Source: Bifidobacterium pullorum subsp. gallinarum
GTDB lineage: Bacteria; Actinomycetota; Actinomycetes; Actinomycetales; Bifidobacteriaceae
Length of the DNA: 64,000 bases
Assembly: GCF_000741215.1 (NCBI RefSeq)
Contig: NZ_JGYX01000002.1
Coordinates: 310,001-374,000, forward strand
Reading direction: 5' to 3'
Shown here piece by piece: positions 17,853 to 27,713 of the stretch. A model generated the notes under the pieces. The model was not told the DNA's origin. It saw only the letters and a list, made by a program, of their open reading frames with translations, and did not search any database. Made by a program: the position numbers and the translations under genes. Position 1 is the first letter of the stretch. Every line of letters starts with the position of its first letter.

Positions 17853-18557
17853 ATGGGCACCGCCCCCTCCACCCCGAAACCCCCTGCGCCCGAGTCGGAC
17901 AGCGCACAGCTGACCGACCGCCAGCGCAAGGTGCTGGACGCCATCAAGGCGCATGTCGCCGCCCACGGCTTCGCCCCATCCTTTCGGGAGATCGGCGAGG
18001 CATCCGGACTGAAAAGCCCCTCGTCGGTGAAGCATCAGCTCCAGGTGCTCGCCGACAAGGGCCTTATCCGCATGAACGCCAACAAGGGCCGCGCCATCGA
18101 ACTGGTCGAGGAGGAGTCCCCCACACCGACGGCCACCATCGTGCCGTTCCCGCTGCCGCAGGGCAACCCGGAATCCATCACGGCGTCGCGCGACGTGCCG
18201 CTGGTCGGACGCATCGCCGCAGGCGTGCCCATCACCGCGGAACAGCATGTCGACGACGTCATGCGCCTGCCCGAACGCCTGACCGGCACCGGCAACCTGT
18301 TCATGCTGGAGGTGCATGGCGATTCGATGGTGGACGCCGCGATCTGCGACGGCGACTTCGTGGTCATTCGCGAACAGAACACGGCCCAGAACGGAGACAT
18401 CGTCGCGGCGCTGCTGGATGACGAGGCCACCGTCAAGACCTTCCGCAAGGACAACGGCCACATCTGGCTCATCCCGCACAACCCCGCCTACTCCCCCATC
18501 GACGGCACCCACGCCCAGATCATGGGCAAGGTCGTCACCGTGCTGCGCAAGCTGTAG
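17853..18557 (+). CDS. lexA: SOS repressor LexA
   Basis: Repressor-protease of the DNA-damage response. The 234-residue product has the winged-helix domain (LTDRQRKVLDAIKAHVAAHG to SSVKHQLQVL, residues 20-66) and the S24 self-cleaving domain with the Ala123-Gly124 scissile bond in GRIAAGVPI, catalytic Ser158 in GDSMVDAAI and Lys195 in ATVKTFRK. The start at 17853 follows AAAGGAG. Four LexA boxes upstream show autoregulation. Confidence 0.97.
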   Translation: MGTAPSTPKPPAPESDSAQLTDRQRKVLDAIKAHVAAHGFAPSFREIGEASGLKSPSSVKHQLQVLADKGLIRMNANKGRAIELVEEESPTPTATIVPFPLPQGNPESITASRDVPLVGRIAAGVPITAEQHVDDVMRLPERLTGTGNLFMLEVHGDSMVDAAICDGDFVVIREQNTAQNGDIVAALLDDEATVKTFRKDNGHIWLIPHNPAYSPIDGTHAQIMGKVVTVLRKL

Positions 18558-18637
18558 GGCAGCCGACGGCCCGCATGGGCATCGAGCGGCCATACGGGCC
18601 CCACGCGTATCGCAAGCCCGCCCGAACGCCTTGCAGA

Positions 18638-19585
18638 CTATGCGTGCAGCTGTTCGGCACTCGGGGAATCGTAGCCCTCCGGCTCCAACTGGAAGGTCGT
18701 GTGTCCGATCGACACCGGGAAATGCTCGCGCAGGCAATCCTGCATCCGCTCCAACACATCACCGGCCTGCCGCATCGTCACATCGCGGTCCACCACCACA
18801 TGCGCCGTCAGGATCGGCATGCCGGTCGCCACGGTGCTGGCGTGCAGGTCATGCACGGCCACCACATGCGGCACCCCCTCCAGATGACGGCGCACCTCAT
18901 CCAGGTCCAGCCCCTCGGGCGTCTCCTCCAACAACACGCGTCCGGCCGAAACCAGCAGCCGCACGGCACGGGGAATCATCAACAACGCGATCAGGCCACC
19001 GGCCATCGCATCGAACCCGGACCAGCCGGTCGCCATCATCACCACGGCGGACACCACCACGGCCACGGAACCCAACGCATCGTTGAGCACCTCCAGGAAC
19101 GCCGCCTTCATGTTCATGTTGTCCTCGCGGTTCGACGCCAAAACCAACATCGACCCGCAGTTGGCCGCCAAGCCGAGAATGCCGAAGCACAGCAGCAGGC
19201 GCGCATCGTGCACATCCTCGCCGCGTCCGCCGAACAGGCGCATGCCGGCCTCCACCAACGCGTACACCCCCACGAACAGCAGCACCGTGGCGCCCTCGGC
19301 CGCCGTGATGACCTCCAGTCTGGACCAACCCCACGTGCGCGTGCCATTCGGCCGGCGCCGCATCAGCACCGCGGTGACCGCCGACGCCGCCAGCACGGAC
19401 ATATCGGTGAGCATGTGGCCGGCGTCCACCAGCAACGCCAATGACCCGGTGACGATTGCGCCGACCACCTCCGCCACGAATACCGATCCGGTCAGCGCCA
19501 GCGTCGCCATCAGACGGCGCTGATGCCCCCTGCCATCAGGCGAGACCCCATCGGGCACGCTTCCACTTCCATGCACATGCGCCAT
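18638..19585 (-). CDS. Cation diffusion facilitator family metal exporter
   Basis: Secondary transporter expected to exchange cytoplasmic zinc or a related divalent metal for protons. The 315-residue protein has six hydrophobic segments and a C-terminal cytoplasmic domain. The metal site is visible as LLVDAGHMLTD in helix 2 (His57, Asp61) and AAFLEVLNDALGS in helix 5, where Glu165 stands in the place of the usual His and Asp169 is kept. A His-containing N-terminus (MAHVHG) precedes helix 1. The start at 19585 follows GGAGG; the open frame upstream runs through an AT-rich regulatory region. Substrate is not determined by the sequence. Confidence 0.9.
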   Translation of the reverse strand: MAHVHGSGSVPDGVSPDGRGHQRRLMATLALTGSVFVAEVVGAIVTGSLALLVDAGHMLTDMSVLAASAVTAVLMRRRPNGTRTWGWSRLEVITAAEGATVLLFVGVYALVEAGMRLFGGRGEDVHDARLLLCFGILGLAANCGSMLVLASNREDNMNMKAAFLEVLNDALGSVAVVVSAVVMMATGWSGFDAMAGGLIALLMIPRAVRLLVSAGRVLLEETPEGLDLDEVRRHLEGVPHVVAVHDLHASTVATGMPILTAHVVVDRDVTMRQAGDVLERMQDCLREHFPVSIGHTTFQLEPEGYDSPSAEQLHA

Positions 19586-19622
19586 TCCCGTTCCTCCAAT
19601 CCACCTCCCACCATAGACGGCT

Positions 19623-19699
19623 TTATTGAGAATTGCAATATATCGATAACGGTTTTCGTTGATATAAAGCCAATTCAACATGCTTATCATTCTCAATAA
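19623..19699. promoter_or_regulatory. AT-rich region with 11-bp inverted repeat upstream of the CDF exporter
   Basis: TTATTGAGAAT at 19623-19633 is repeated inverted at 19689-19699, 55 bases apart, in an island much richer in A+T than its surroundings. The right copy, read on the minus strand, continues as TTGAGAATGATAAG, which looks like sites bound by Fur-family or ArsR-family metal regulators. It lies 38-114 bases before the exporter start, so a metal-responsive promoter is likely. The rest of the 340-base gap to ldh (about 19700-19870) shows no convincing gene. Confidence 0.45.
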
Positions 19700-19872
19700 G
19701 CGGGATACGAAACGGCAGGAACCCCATACCGCCACACCAACGACGCGTTGTCATCACCCCGCGACAGCATGCACACCAAGACCGCCATCCTCGTGGACTG
19801 GACAGGCCACCGCGCAGTGGGACCGACGGCATGCAGCCCGAGCTTCGCCCGGTACGCCCATGCTTCAACGCG

Positions 19873-19900
19873 GAAAGCCCCGACATATGTCGGGGCTTTC
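19873..19900 (-). terminator. Rho-independent terminator of ldh
   Basis: A perfect 28-base palindrome (arms GAAAGCCCCGACAT and its complement) begins 26 bases after the ldh stop codon on the minus strand. No long T tract follows, but arm length and GC content make this a strong hairpin. Confidence 0.85.
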
Positions 19901-19926
19901 TCGGGAAACGGATAACGGACGGCCTG

Positions 19927-20955
<1,029 letters not shown>

Positions 20956-20957
20956 TT

Positions 20958-20985
20958 ACTTTATCCACACTACGTGACGTTTCAA
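20958..20985 (-). promoter_or_regulatory. Candidate ldh promoter
   Basis: On the minus strand TTGAAA (20985-20980) is followed after 16 bases by TAAAGT (20963-20958), a good vegetative promoter match. It would give ldh a leader of about 60 bases containing the hairpin at 20915-20939. Confidence 0.5.
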
Positions 20986-21085
20986 AAACGACATACGATA
21001 CCACGAATTGTGATGTTGCTCACGTTCACGGGCATAATCGGTACGTTCCGACGCATAACGAGCACCCCACCCATGCGGTCGCACG

Positions 21086-22618
21086 TCAGCCGATCGACTG
21101 CTCCACGATCTGCGCGGCCAGCACGCCGTCGACCTCGGCCTCAAGCATGACGCCGTCACCGCGGTATTCCACGCTCTCGACCTTGCCGTACTCCCTGACG
21201 CGGGACAGCAGCGAACCGGCCGTATACGGCAGAAGCGCGGAAACGTGCACGTTCGGCGTCGGCAGCATCGACTCGACCTGCGTCCGCAGCGCCTCGATGC
21301 CCTCCCCCGTGGCGGCGGAGACGATATGCGCCTCGGGCGCGAGCGCGGCGATGCGTTCGCGCGCGGCCTCGTCCATCATATCGGCCTTGTTGAACGCGAT
21401 GACGACGGGGATGTTCCCCACGCCTTCGATGTCGGAGAGCACCTCGTTGACCGCGTCGATCTGCGAGAACGGATCGGGATGCGAGCCGTCCACGACATGG
21501 AGGATCAGATCGGCCTCGCCGACCTCCTCCAGCGTGGATTTGAACGCCTCGATGAGCTGGGTGGGCAGCCGGCGCACGAAGCCGACCGTATCCACATAGG
21601 CGTAGAGACGGCCGTCCTTGGCCCGCGCCCGGCGCACGGCCGTGTCCAGGGTGGCGAACAGCGCGTTCTCCACGAGTTCCGCGGATCCGGTCAGGCGGTT
21701 CGTCAATGACGATTTCCCGGCATTCGTGTATCCGACGACGGCGACCGTGGGCAGTCCGAACCGGCGGCGGGACCCGCGCTTGACGTCGCGCGTCGGGGCC
21801 ATCTGGGCGATTTGCTTGCGCAGCCGGGCGATGCGGTTGCGGATCACGCGGCGGTCCATCTCGATCTTCGTCTCGCCCGGGCCACGGGAGCCGATGCCGC
21901 CGTCGGCGCCCGCCGCCCGTCCGCCGGCCTGCCGGGACAGCGAGGCGCCCCAGCCGCGCAGTCGCGGCAGCATGTACTGCAACTGGGCGAGCTCCACCTG
22001 CGCCTTGCCCTCACGGCTGGTGGCGTGCTGGGCGAAGATGTCGAGGATCACGGCGGTGCGGTCCACCACCTTGACCTTGGTGACGTCCTCCAGCGCGCGG
22101 CGCTGGCTCGGCGGCAGGTCGTCGTCCACGATGATGGTGTCGGCCTCCTCGCGCGCCACGATGCCCGCGATCTCCTTGGCCTTGCCGGAACCGACGTATG
22201 TGGCCGCATCGGGGCGGTACCGATGCTGCAGCAGACCGTCGCAGACCTCGGCGCCCGCGGTTTCGGCGAGCGCGGCGAGCTCGCGCAGCGACTCCTCGGC
22301 CTGGGCCTGCGTGGTGACGGCGCTCGACCAGACGCCGACCAGCACCACGCGTTCCAGCCGCACCTTGCGGTATTCGACCTCGGTGACGTCCTGCATCTCG
22401 CCCAAGCCGACGACGTGCCTCAGGGCGTTGCGCCCCTCGCGCTCCTCCCACAGCTCGTCGGAGTCGGCGGCGGCACCCGAGCCGCGCCGGTCATCGTCGA
22501 GCAGCACCTCCGATTGTTCGGACAGCACGTCGCGGCGCGCGTCGGGACGCCCGTCTTCCGCGGACGCCTGGCCGCTGTCGATCATCGCTTCGTTGAGTTC
22601 AGTCAAACATCCACCCAT
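21086..22618 (-). CDS. hflX: Ribosome-associated GTPase HflX
   Basis: GTPase that splits stalled or stressed 70S ribosomes. The 510-residue product has a variable acidic N-terminus of about 80 residues, the HflX nucleotide-binding domain (YVGSGKAKEIAG, DDLPPSQRRALED, GRGPGETKIE-type GSRGPGETKIEMDRR), and the G domain with P-loop GYTNAGKSSLTNRL, DTVGFVRRLP and FNKADMMD. Start choice is uncertain: the ATG at 22618 lacks a clear ribosome-binding site and the ATG at 22585 is possible. It is upstream of ldh on the same strand. Confidence 0.93.
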   Translation of the reverse strand: MGGCLTELNEAMIDSGQASAEDGRPDARRDVLSEQSEVLLDDDRRGSGAAADSDELWEEREGRNALRHVVGLGEMQDVTEVEYRKVRLERVVLVGVWSSAVTTQAQAEESLRELAALAETAGAEVCDGLLQHRYRPDAATYVGSGKAKEIAGIVAREEADTIIVDDDLPPSQRRALEDVTKVKVVDRTAVILDIFAQHATSREGKAQVELAQLQYMLPRLRGWGASLSRQAGGRAAGADGGIGSRGPGETKIEMDRRVIRNRIARLRKQIAQMAPTRDVKRGSRRRFGLPTVAVVGYTNAGKSSLTNRLTGSAELVENALFATLDTAVRRARAKDGRLYAYVDTVGFVRRLPTQLIEAFKSTLEEVGEADLILHVVDGSHPDPFSQIDAVNEVLSDIEGVGNIPVVIAFNKADMMDEAARERIAALAPEAHIVSAATGEGIEALRTQVESMLPTPNVHVSALLPYTAGSLLSRVREYGKVESVEYRGDGVMLEAEVDGVLAAQIVEQSIG

Positions 22619-22834
22619 CGTCGTCGAGTCATGGTTCAGGTCAACGCCCCATTATCCGTATTCACGCCGACAACATCGGGGCCCTGCACGGCGACGGCCC
22701 GCATGCCACCGCCACCGCCGCCGGCCGTGCAACCCGGCGACCGCCGATGCGGCCTCCCCTCACCGGCGTACAATCGGCTAGACGGATGTCCGGGCCGGCA
22801 TCGCCCACGACACGACAAGGATGGATCGACGACA

Positions 22835-23488
22835 ATGAGCGAACAGTACTTCTCGGCGGCACCCGCCTCGCAGGATGCGCGCCGCATGCTGCATGTGACG
22901 CTGCGCGGGTTCGAGGCCGCCATGGAAACCTCGAACGGCGTGTTCTCCGGCTCCCGGCTTGATCTGGGGACCTCGGTGCTGCTGCGCCACGCACCCGAGC
23001 TGCCCGAACACGGCACGTTCCTGGATCTGGGCTGCGGCTGGGGCCCCGTGGCGGTTGCGATGGCCCAGGAGTCGCCCGAAGCCGACGTATGGGCCGTGGA
23101 CGTGAACGGACGCGCGCTGGATTTGACGGCCGGCAACGCCAGACGCAACGGCTGCGGGCGCGTGCACGTCGTGCAGACCGACGAGTCCGGCGCACCACTG
23201 CCCGACCAGCAGGCGCCCGGCGCGGAACCGATGCCCGAGGGGACGACCTTCGACGCGATCTGGTCGAACCCGCCGATCCACATCGGCAAGGAAGCGCTGC
23301 ACACGCTGCTGATGGCCTGGCTGCCACGGCTCAACGCCGGCGGCGCGGCATATCTGGTAGTGCAGCGGAACCTGGGCGCCGATTCGCTGATCCCCTGGCT
23401 GGCCGGAGCGTTGGGCAGCGGGTTCGCGGTGAGCAAATACGCCAGCTCCAAGGGCTTCCGTATCATTGAGATTTTGCGGCAGGCCTGA
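22835..23488 (+). CDS. Class I SAM-dependent methyltransferase, RsmC/RlmG-like
   Basis: 217-residue protein with the SAM-binding motif LDLGCGWGPVAVAMA near residue 69, an acidic motif VDVNGRALDL, and the NPPI motif (WSNPPIHIGKEAL) that marks methyltransferases acting on exocyclic amino groups of RNA bases, as in RsmC/RlmG. A 16S or 23S rRNA guanine is the likely target but cannot be told from sequence. The start at 22835 (MSEQYFSAA) has an AAGGA 14 bases upstream. The gene is divergent from hflX and precedes hrpA by 79 bases. Confidence 0.88.
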   Translation: MSEQYFSAAPASQDARRMLHVTLRGFEAAMETSNGVFSGSRLDLGTSVLLRHAPELPEHGTFLDLGCGWGPVAVAMAQESPEADVWAVDVNGRALDLTAGNARRNGCGRVHVVQTDESGAPLPDQQAPGAEPMPEGTTFDAIWSNPPIHIGKEALHTLLMAWLPRLNAGGAAYLVVQRNLGADSLIPWLAGALGSGFAVSKYASSKGFRIIEILRQA

Positions 23489-23567
23489 ATCCCGGTCCCG
23501 TATGCCGCACGGAACGTAGGACGCGCGGGATGCGCGTGCAGAGGTGAGCGGAAGCGGAAGAAGGGTT

Positions 23568-26500
23568 ATGAGGTTCGAGTATCCGAAGGAGCTGCCGGTC
23601 AGCACGGCCAAGGACCAGATCGCGCAGGCCGTGCGCACCTCGCAGGTCGTCATCGTCTCCGGCCAGACCGGTTCCGGCAAGACCACACAGCTGCCGAAGA
23701 TCCTGCTCGAACTCGGCCGCGGCTCGCACGGCCATCAGATCGTGCACACGCAGCCCCGCCGCTTGGCCGCACGCACCGTCGCCGAACGCATCGCCTCTGA
23801 GATGGGGGTCAGGCTCGGCGACGAGATCGGCTATCAGGTGCGGTTCACCGACGAAAGCTCCCCGAAGACCCGACTGCGCGTGGTCACCGACGGCATCCTG
23901 CTCGCGCAGATCCAGCGCGACCCGCAGCTGAGCCGGTACGACACCATCATCATCGACGAGGCACATGAGCGCAGCCTCAACATCGACTTCCTGCTCGGCT
24001 ACCTGACGGCGCTGCTCCCCCGCCGCCGGGATCTGAAGCTCATCATCACCTCCGCCACCATCGACTCGGTCAAGTTCCAGGAGCATTTCGAACACGCGCT
24101 GCACGCGCCGGTGCCGGTGATCGAGGTGTCCGGACGCACCTACCCGGTGCAGATCGTCTACGAGCCATTGGGCACCGCGCCCGCGCTGATGCGGTCCGTG
24201 CCCGGGTTCGAAACCGGCGCGATGCCCGGCGAACAGGCGTATGCGGAGCTGTCGGCCGCACCGACCGCCTCCGAACGGGAGGGCCGGGGCCGCGAGCGCG
24301 AAACCCCAATCGACATGCCCACCGCCGTGGCCCGCGCCTGCGCCGAGCTGGTCATCCATTCCAGCCATGCGGCCGGTCCCCGCGACATCCTGGTCTTCGC
24401 CTCCGGCGAGCGCGACATCCACGAGTTCGAGGCCGCCCTGAGGCACCATTACGGGCCGCGCGCCGCCGATATGCGCCGCCCGGACGCCATCGAGATCGTG
24501 CCGTTGTTCGCGCGGCTGTCCGCCAAGGAGCAGCATCGGGTGTTCGAGGCGCACACGCATCAGCGCATCATCATCGCCACGAACGTGGCCGAGACCTCGC
24601 TGACGGTGCCGGGCATCCGGTATGTGGTCGATCCGGGCACGGCCCGCATCTCCCGGTATTCGAAAACCGCCAAGGTGCAGCGTCTGCCGATCGAGCCGAT
24701 CAGCCAGGCCAGCGCCGACCAGCGGTCCGGCCGATGCGGCCGCGTGGCCGACGGCATCGCCATCCGCCTGTACAGCCGCGAGGACTACGAGACGCGGCCG
24801 CGGTTCACCGAGCCGGAGATCCTGCGCACCTCGCTGGGTGCGGTGGTGCTGCACATGCTCAGCGTGGGCGTGGCCCGCACCGCCGAGGACGTGACCACGT
24901 TCGGGTTCATCGACCCGCCGGATATGAAGGCCGTCTCCGACGGCTTCAACGAGCTGGTGGAGCTCAAGGCCATCGCCCGCCGTCAGGGCGGCGTGATGCT
25001 GACGCATATCGGCCGCCAGCTGGCCCGCATCCCGATCGATGTGCGTCTGGGACGCATGGTGATCGAGGCGGCGCGCTCGACCACGCCGAACACGCTGGCC
25101 GCCGTGCTGGTGGTGGTGGCGTTCCTGAGCCTGCAGGATCCGCGCGAGCGCCCGGAGGAGAACCGCGACGAGGCCGACCGCATCCACAACCGTTACGCCG
25201 ACCCGTTCAGCGACTTCCTGACCGCGTTGAACATCTGGGACCGCGTGTTCCAGGCCGACGGCAACCCCAGCAACTCGGCGTTGCGGCGCATCTGCAAAAC
25301 CGAGTATTTCAGCTGGCTGCGCATGCGCCAGTGGAAGGATCTGGTCACGCAGCTGACCGAGATGTGCCGCGAGTTCAAGTTCAAGGTTGGCGAGCCGATC
25401 CCGATCTCCCGCCCGGATCTGAAGATCCGCCAGCTGCCGATCAACCAGCAGGCGGCGCACGCGTTGTGCTGCTCCTGGGATGCGCAGGGCATCCACACCT
25501 CCATGCTGGCCGGTCTGCTTTCGATGATGGGCATGCAGGTGCTGCGCGAGCCGAAGGCCTCGGATTTCGCCGGTCTCAAGGGTGCGGCGAAGGCGCGGGC
25601 GATGAAGCGCGCGCAGAAGATGGCGAAGAACGACTATCAGGGCGCGCGCGGCACGCGGTTCGCGCTGTTCCCGGCCTCCAGCGTGGCCAAGTCCACGCCG
25701 CCGTGGGTCATGAGCACCGAGTTGGTGGAGACCAGCCGCCTGTGGGCGCGGTATTCGGCCGCCATCGACCCGGCGTGGGCGGAGCCGCTGGCGGGCAACC
25801 TGACCCGTACCACCTACGCCGAGCCGCACTGGTCCGGTTCGCGCGGTTCGGCCGTGGCGAGCGCGAAGGTGCTGCTGTACGGCCTGCCGATCGTGCAGGA
25901 CCGCACCGTGCAGTGGGGGCGGATCAACCCGCCCGAGGCGCGCGACTTCCTGATCCGCCAGGGACTGGTGGAGGGCGACATCCAGCAGCGGTTCCAGCAC
26001 GACGCATTCGTCCAGCGCAACCTGGAGGTGTTGGAGGAGGCCGCGGAGGATGCGAGCCGCACGCGTCAGCTGGCCGGCACGGTGAGCGATGAGGACCTGT
26101 TCGACTTCTACAACGCGCGGATTCCCAACGACGTGACCTCGGTGGCCGATCTGGGCAAATGGTGGAAGACCGCGTATGACGACGATCCGCACCTGCTGGA
26201 TTTCGATCCGGAGAAGGTGGAGCGCCTGGCCGATACGGAGTCGGTGAGTCTGGCCGACTACCCGGATCAGTGGCATACGCTCGGCACCGATGGCACGCCG
26301 ATCGACCTGAAGCTGAGCTATGTGTATGATCCGCAGGCGCAGGACGACGGAGTGACCGTGCACATCCCGTTGAAGGCGCTCTCCCGCCTGACGCCGGAGC
26401 AGTTCAGCTGGAATGTGCCGGGCCTGTTGGATGAGCTGATTGTGGGGCTGATCAAGGCGCTGCCCAAGGCGCTGCGCGTGCAGTTCGTGCCGGCGCCGGA

Positions 26501-27704
26501 CACGGCCCGCAAGATCCGCATGTGGATCGACGAGCATTATCCGGATCTGCCCGGTTCGGGCGACCGGCAGAAGCCGAATCTGCCGCCCGAGGACGCGCCG
26601 GTGGAGGTGGTCCCCGGCACGGGTGGCGCCGCCTGGCCGGATTTCGCGCATGTGTTCACGCAGGCCGCCATCCACACGGTCGGCGCGCAGATTCACCCCG
26701 AGGTGCTGGGACCGGATCTCATGGCCAGGCTCACGCCGTATCTGCGGATGACGTTTGCCGTGGAGCAGCAGCTGCCGCCGGCGAAGAACCAACGCGGTCG
26801 CCGGCATGCCCGCGGGCCGGTCAAGACGTTGGGCACCGGCAAGGATCTCAACGCCCTGCAACGCCGGTTCGCGCAGGAGGCCGAGTCCTCCGCCCGGCAG
26901 ATGGTGCAGCGCAAGGCTCGGGCCGCCGGCGATCAGGGCAAGCTGGTCGAGCAGGCGAACCTGCTGCAGAAGGCCGGGGCGACCACCGAGTCCCGGGCCG
27001 CCATGCTGTGGCGCGGCGCGTTGGACGCGCTGCGGCTGCCTTCCGAGCGCGTCTCCTCGCGCTGGCTGGGGGCCGAGGCGCTGATGCTGGCCTCCGCGCC
27101 GTATCGGTCCACCAAGGACCTTGTCGAGGATCTGCAGCTTGCCGCCGTCAAACGGCTGCTGCCGCACATCGACGACCTCACCGATGACGCCGCGCTGGCC
27201 GAAGCCGTGGCGGACATCGCTCAGGTGTTCGAGGATACCGTATACGCGGTTGCGCATGATGTGATCGCCGTGCTCAAGCGCTACGCCGAGATCGACAAGG
27301 CCGTCTCCGGTCCCGCCGACCTGCCGATGCTCTCGGTGCTGCAGTCCATCCGCGAACACATCGCCACACTCGTGCACCCCGGGTTCGTCGGCGCCACGCC
27401 CCCGGCCTCGCTGCCGCGCCTGGCCACGTATCTGCAGGCCGACCTGCTGCGCCTGAACAAGGCCAAGGCCGACAAGAACCGTGATGTGCGCTGGGCTTGG
27501 GAGGCCGACGAGGCCCGGCAGCTCGTGGATGCCGCTGTGTCCAGGGCCAAGGCCGAACCGGCCGGCCCGCGGCATGAGTCGCTGACCAAGCAGGCGGACG
27601 CCGCCCGTTGGATGCTGGAGGAGTTCTACGTCTCGCTCTGGGCGCAGGAGCTCGGCACCTCCGGTCCCGTGAGCCTGCAACGCATCCGCAAGGCGCTTCA
27701 GTAG
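23568..27704 (+). CDS. hrpA: ATP-dependent RNA helicase HrpA (DEAH box)
   Basis: Large DEAH/RHA helicase of 1378 residues implicated in bacteria in resolving stalled ribosomes. Visible motifs: Walker A VSGQTGSGKTTQLP at about residue 30, HTQPRRLAARTVAERIA, DEAH in IIIDEAHERSLNIDFLLGYL near 140, SATIDSVKF, and the motif V/VI region TNVAETSLTVPGIRYV and QRSGRCGRVADG. The helicase-associated and OB regions follow, then the long HrpA-specific C-terminal extension. The ATG at 23568 follows GAAGAAGGG; a GTG at 23544 is an alternative. The downstream membrane-protein gene starts 10 bases after its stop. Confidence 0.95.
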   Translation: MRFEYPKELPVSTAKDQIAQAVRTSQVVIVSGQTGSGKTTQLPKILLELGRGSHGHQIVHTQPRRLAARTVAERIASEMGVRLGDEIGYQVRFTDESSPKTRLRVVTDGILLAQIQRDPQLSRYDTIIIDEAHERSLNIDFLLGYLTALLPRRRDLKLIITSATIDSVKFQEHFEHALHAPVPVIEVSGRTYPVQIVYEPLGTAPALMRSVPGFETGAMPGEQAYAELSAAPTASEREGRGRERETPIDMPTAVARACAELVIHSSHAAGPRDILVFASGERDIHEFEAALRHHYGPRAADMRRPDAIEIVPLFARLSAKEQHRVFEAHTHQRIIIATNVAETSLTVPGIRYVVDPGTARISRYSKTAKVQRLPIEPISQASADQRSGRCGRVADGIAIRLYSREDYETRPRFTEPEILRTSLGAVVLHMLSVGVARTAEDVTTFGFIDPPDMKAVSDGFNELVELKAIARRQGGVMLTHIGRQLARIPIDVRLGRMVIEAARSTTPNTLAAVLVVVAFLSLQDPRERPEENRDEADRIHNRYADPFSDFLTALNIWDRVFQADGNPSNSALRRICKTEYFSWLRMRQWKDLVTQLTEMCREFKFKVGEPIPISRPDLKIRQLPINQQAAHALCCSWDAQGIHTSMLAGLLSMMGMQVLREPKASDFAGLKGAAKARAMKRAQKMAKNDYQGARGTRFALFPASSVAKSTPPWVMSTELVETSRLWARYSAAIDPAWAEPLAGNLTRTTYAEPHWSGSRGSAVASAKVLLYGLPIVQDRTVQWGRINPPEARDFLIRQGLVEGDIQQRFQHDAFVQRNLEVLEEAAEDASRTRQLAGTVSDEDLFDFYNARIPNDVTSVADLGKWWKTAYDDDPHLLDFDPEKVERLADTESVSLADYPDQWHTLGTDGTPIDLKLSYVYDPQAQDDGVTVHIPLKALSRLTPEQFSWNVPGLLDELIVGLIKALPKALRVQFVPAPDTARKIRMWIDEHYPDLPGSGDRQKPNLPPEDAPVEVVPGTGGAAWPDFAHVFTQAAIHTVGAQIHPEVLGPDLMARLTPYLRMTFAVEQQLPPAKNQRGRRHARGPVKTLGTGKDLNALQRRFAQEAESSARQMVQRKARAAGDQGKLVEQANLLQKAGATTESRAAMLWRGALDALRLPSERVSSRWLGAEALMLASAPYRSTKDLVEDLQLAAVKRLLPHIDDLTDDAALAEAVADIAQVFEDTVYAVAHDVIAVLKRYAEIDKAVSGPADLPMLSVLQSIREHIATLVHPGFVGATPPASLPRLATYLQADLLRLNKAKADKNRDVRWAWEADEARQLVDAAVSRAKAEPAGPRHESLTKQADAARWMLEEFYVSLWAQELGTSGPVSLQRIRKALQ

Positions 27705-27713
27705 GGAACGCCG

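Noticed and set aside
19623..19886. 87-codon minus-strand frame in the CDF-ldh gap
   Set aside because: It crosses the ldh terminator and the AT-rich operator region, has no ribosome-binding site and no family resemblance.
19769..19912. Short plus-strand frame starting MHTKTAILVDW
   Set aside because: Its first residues look protein-like, but it runs through the ldh terminator palindrome and lacks a ribosome-binding site; at most a gene remnant.
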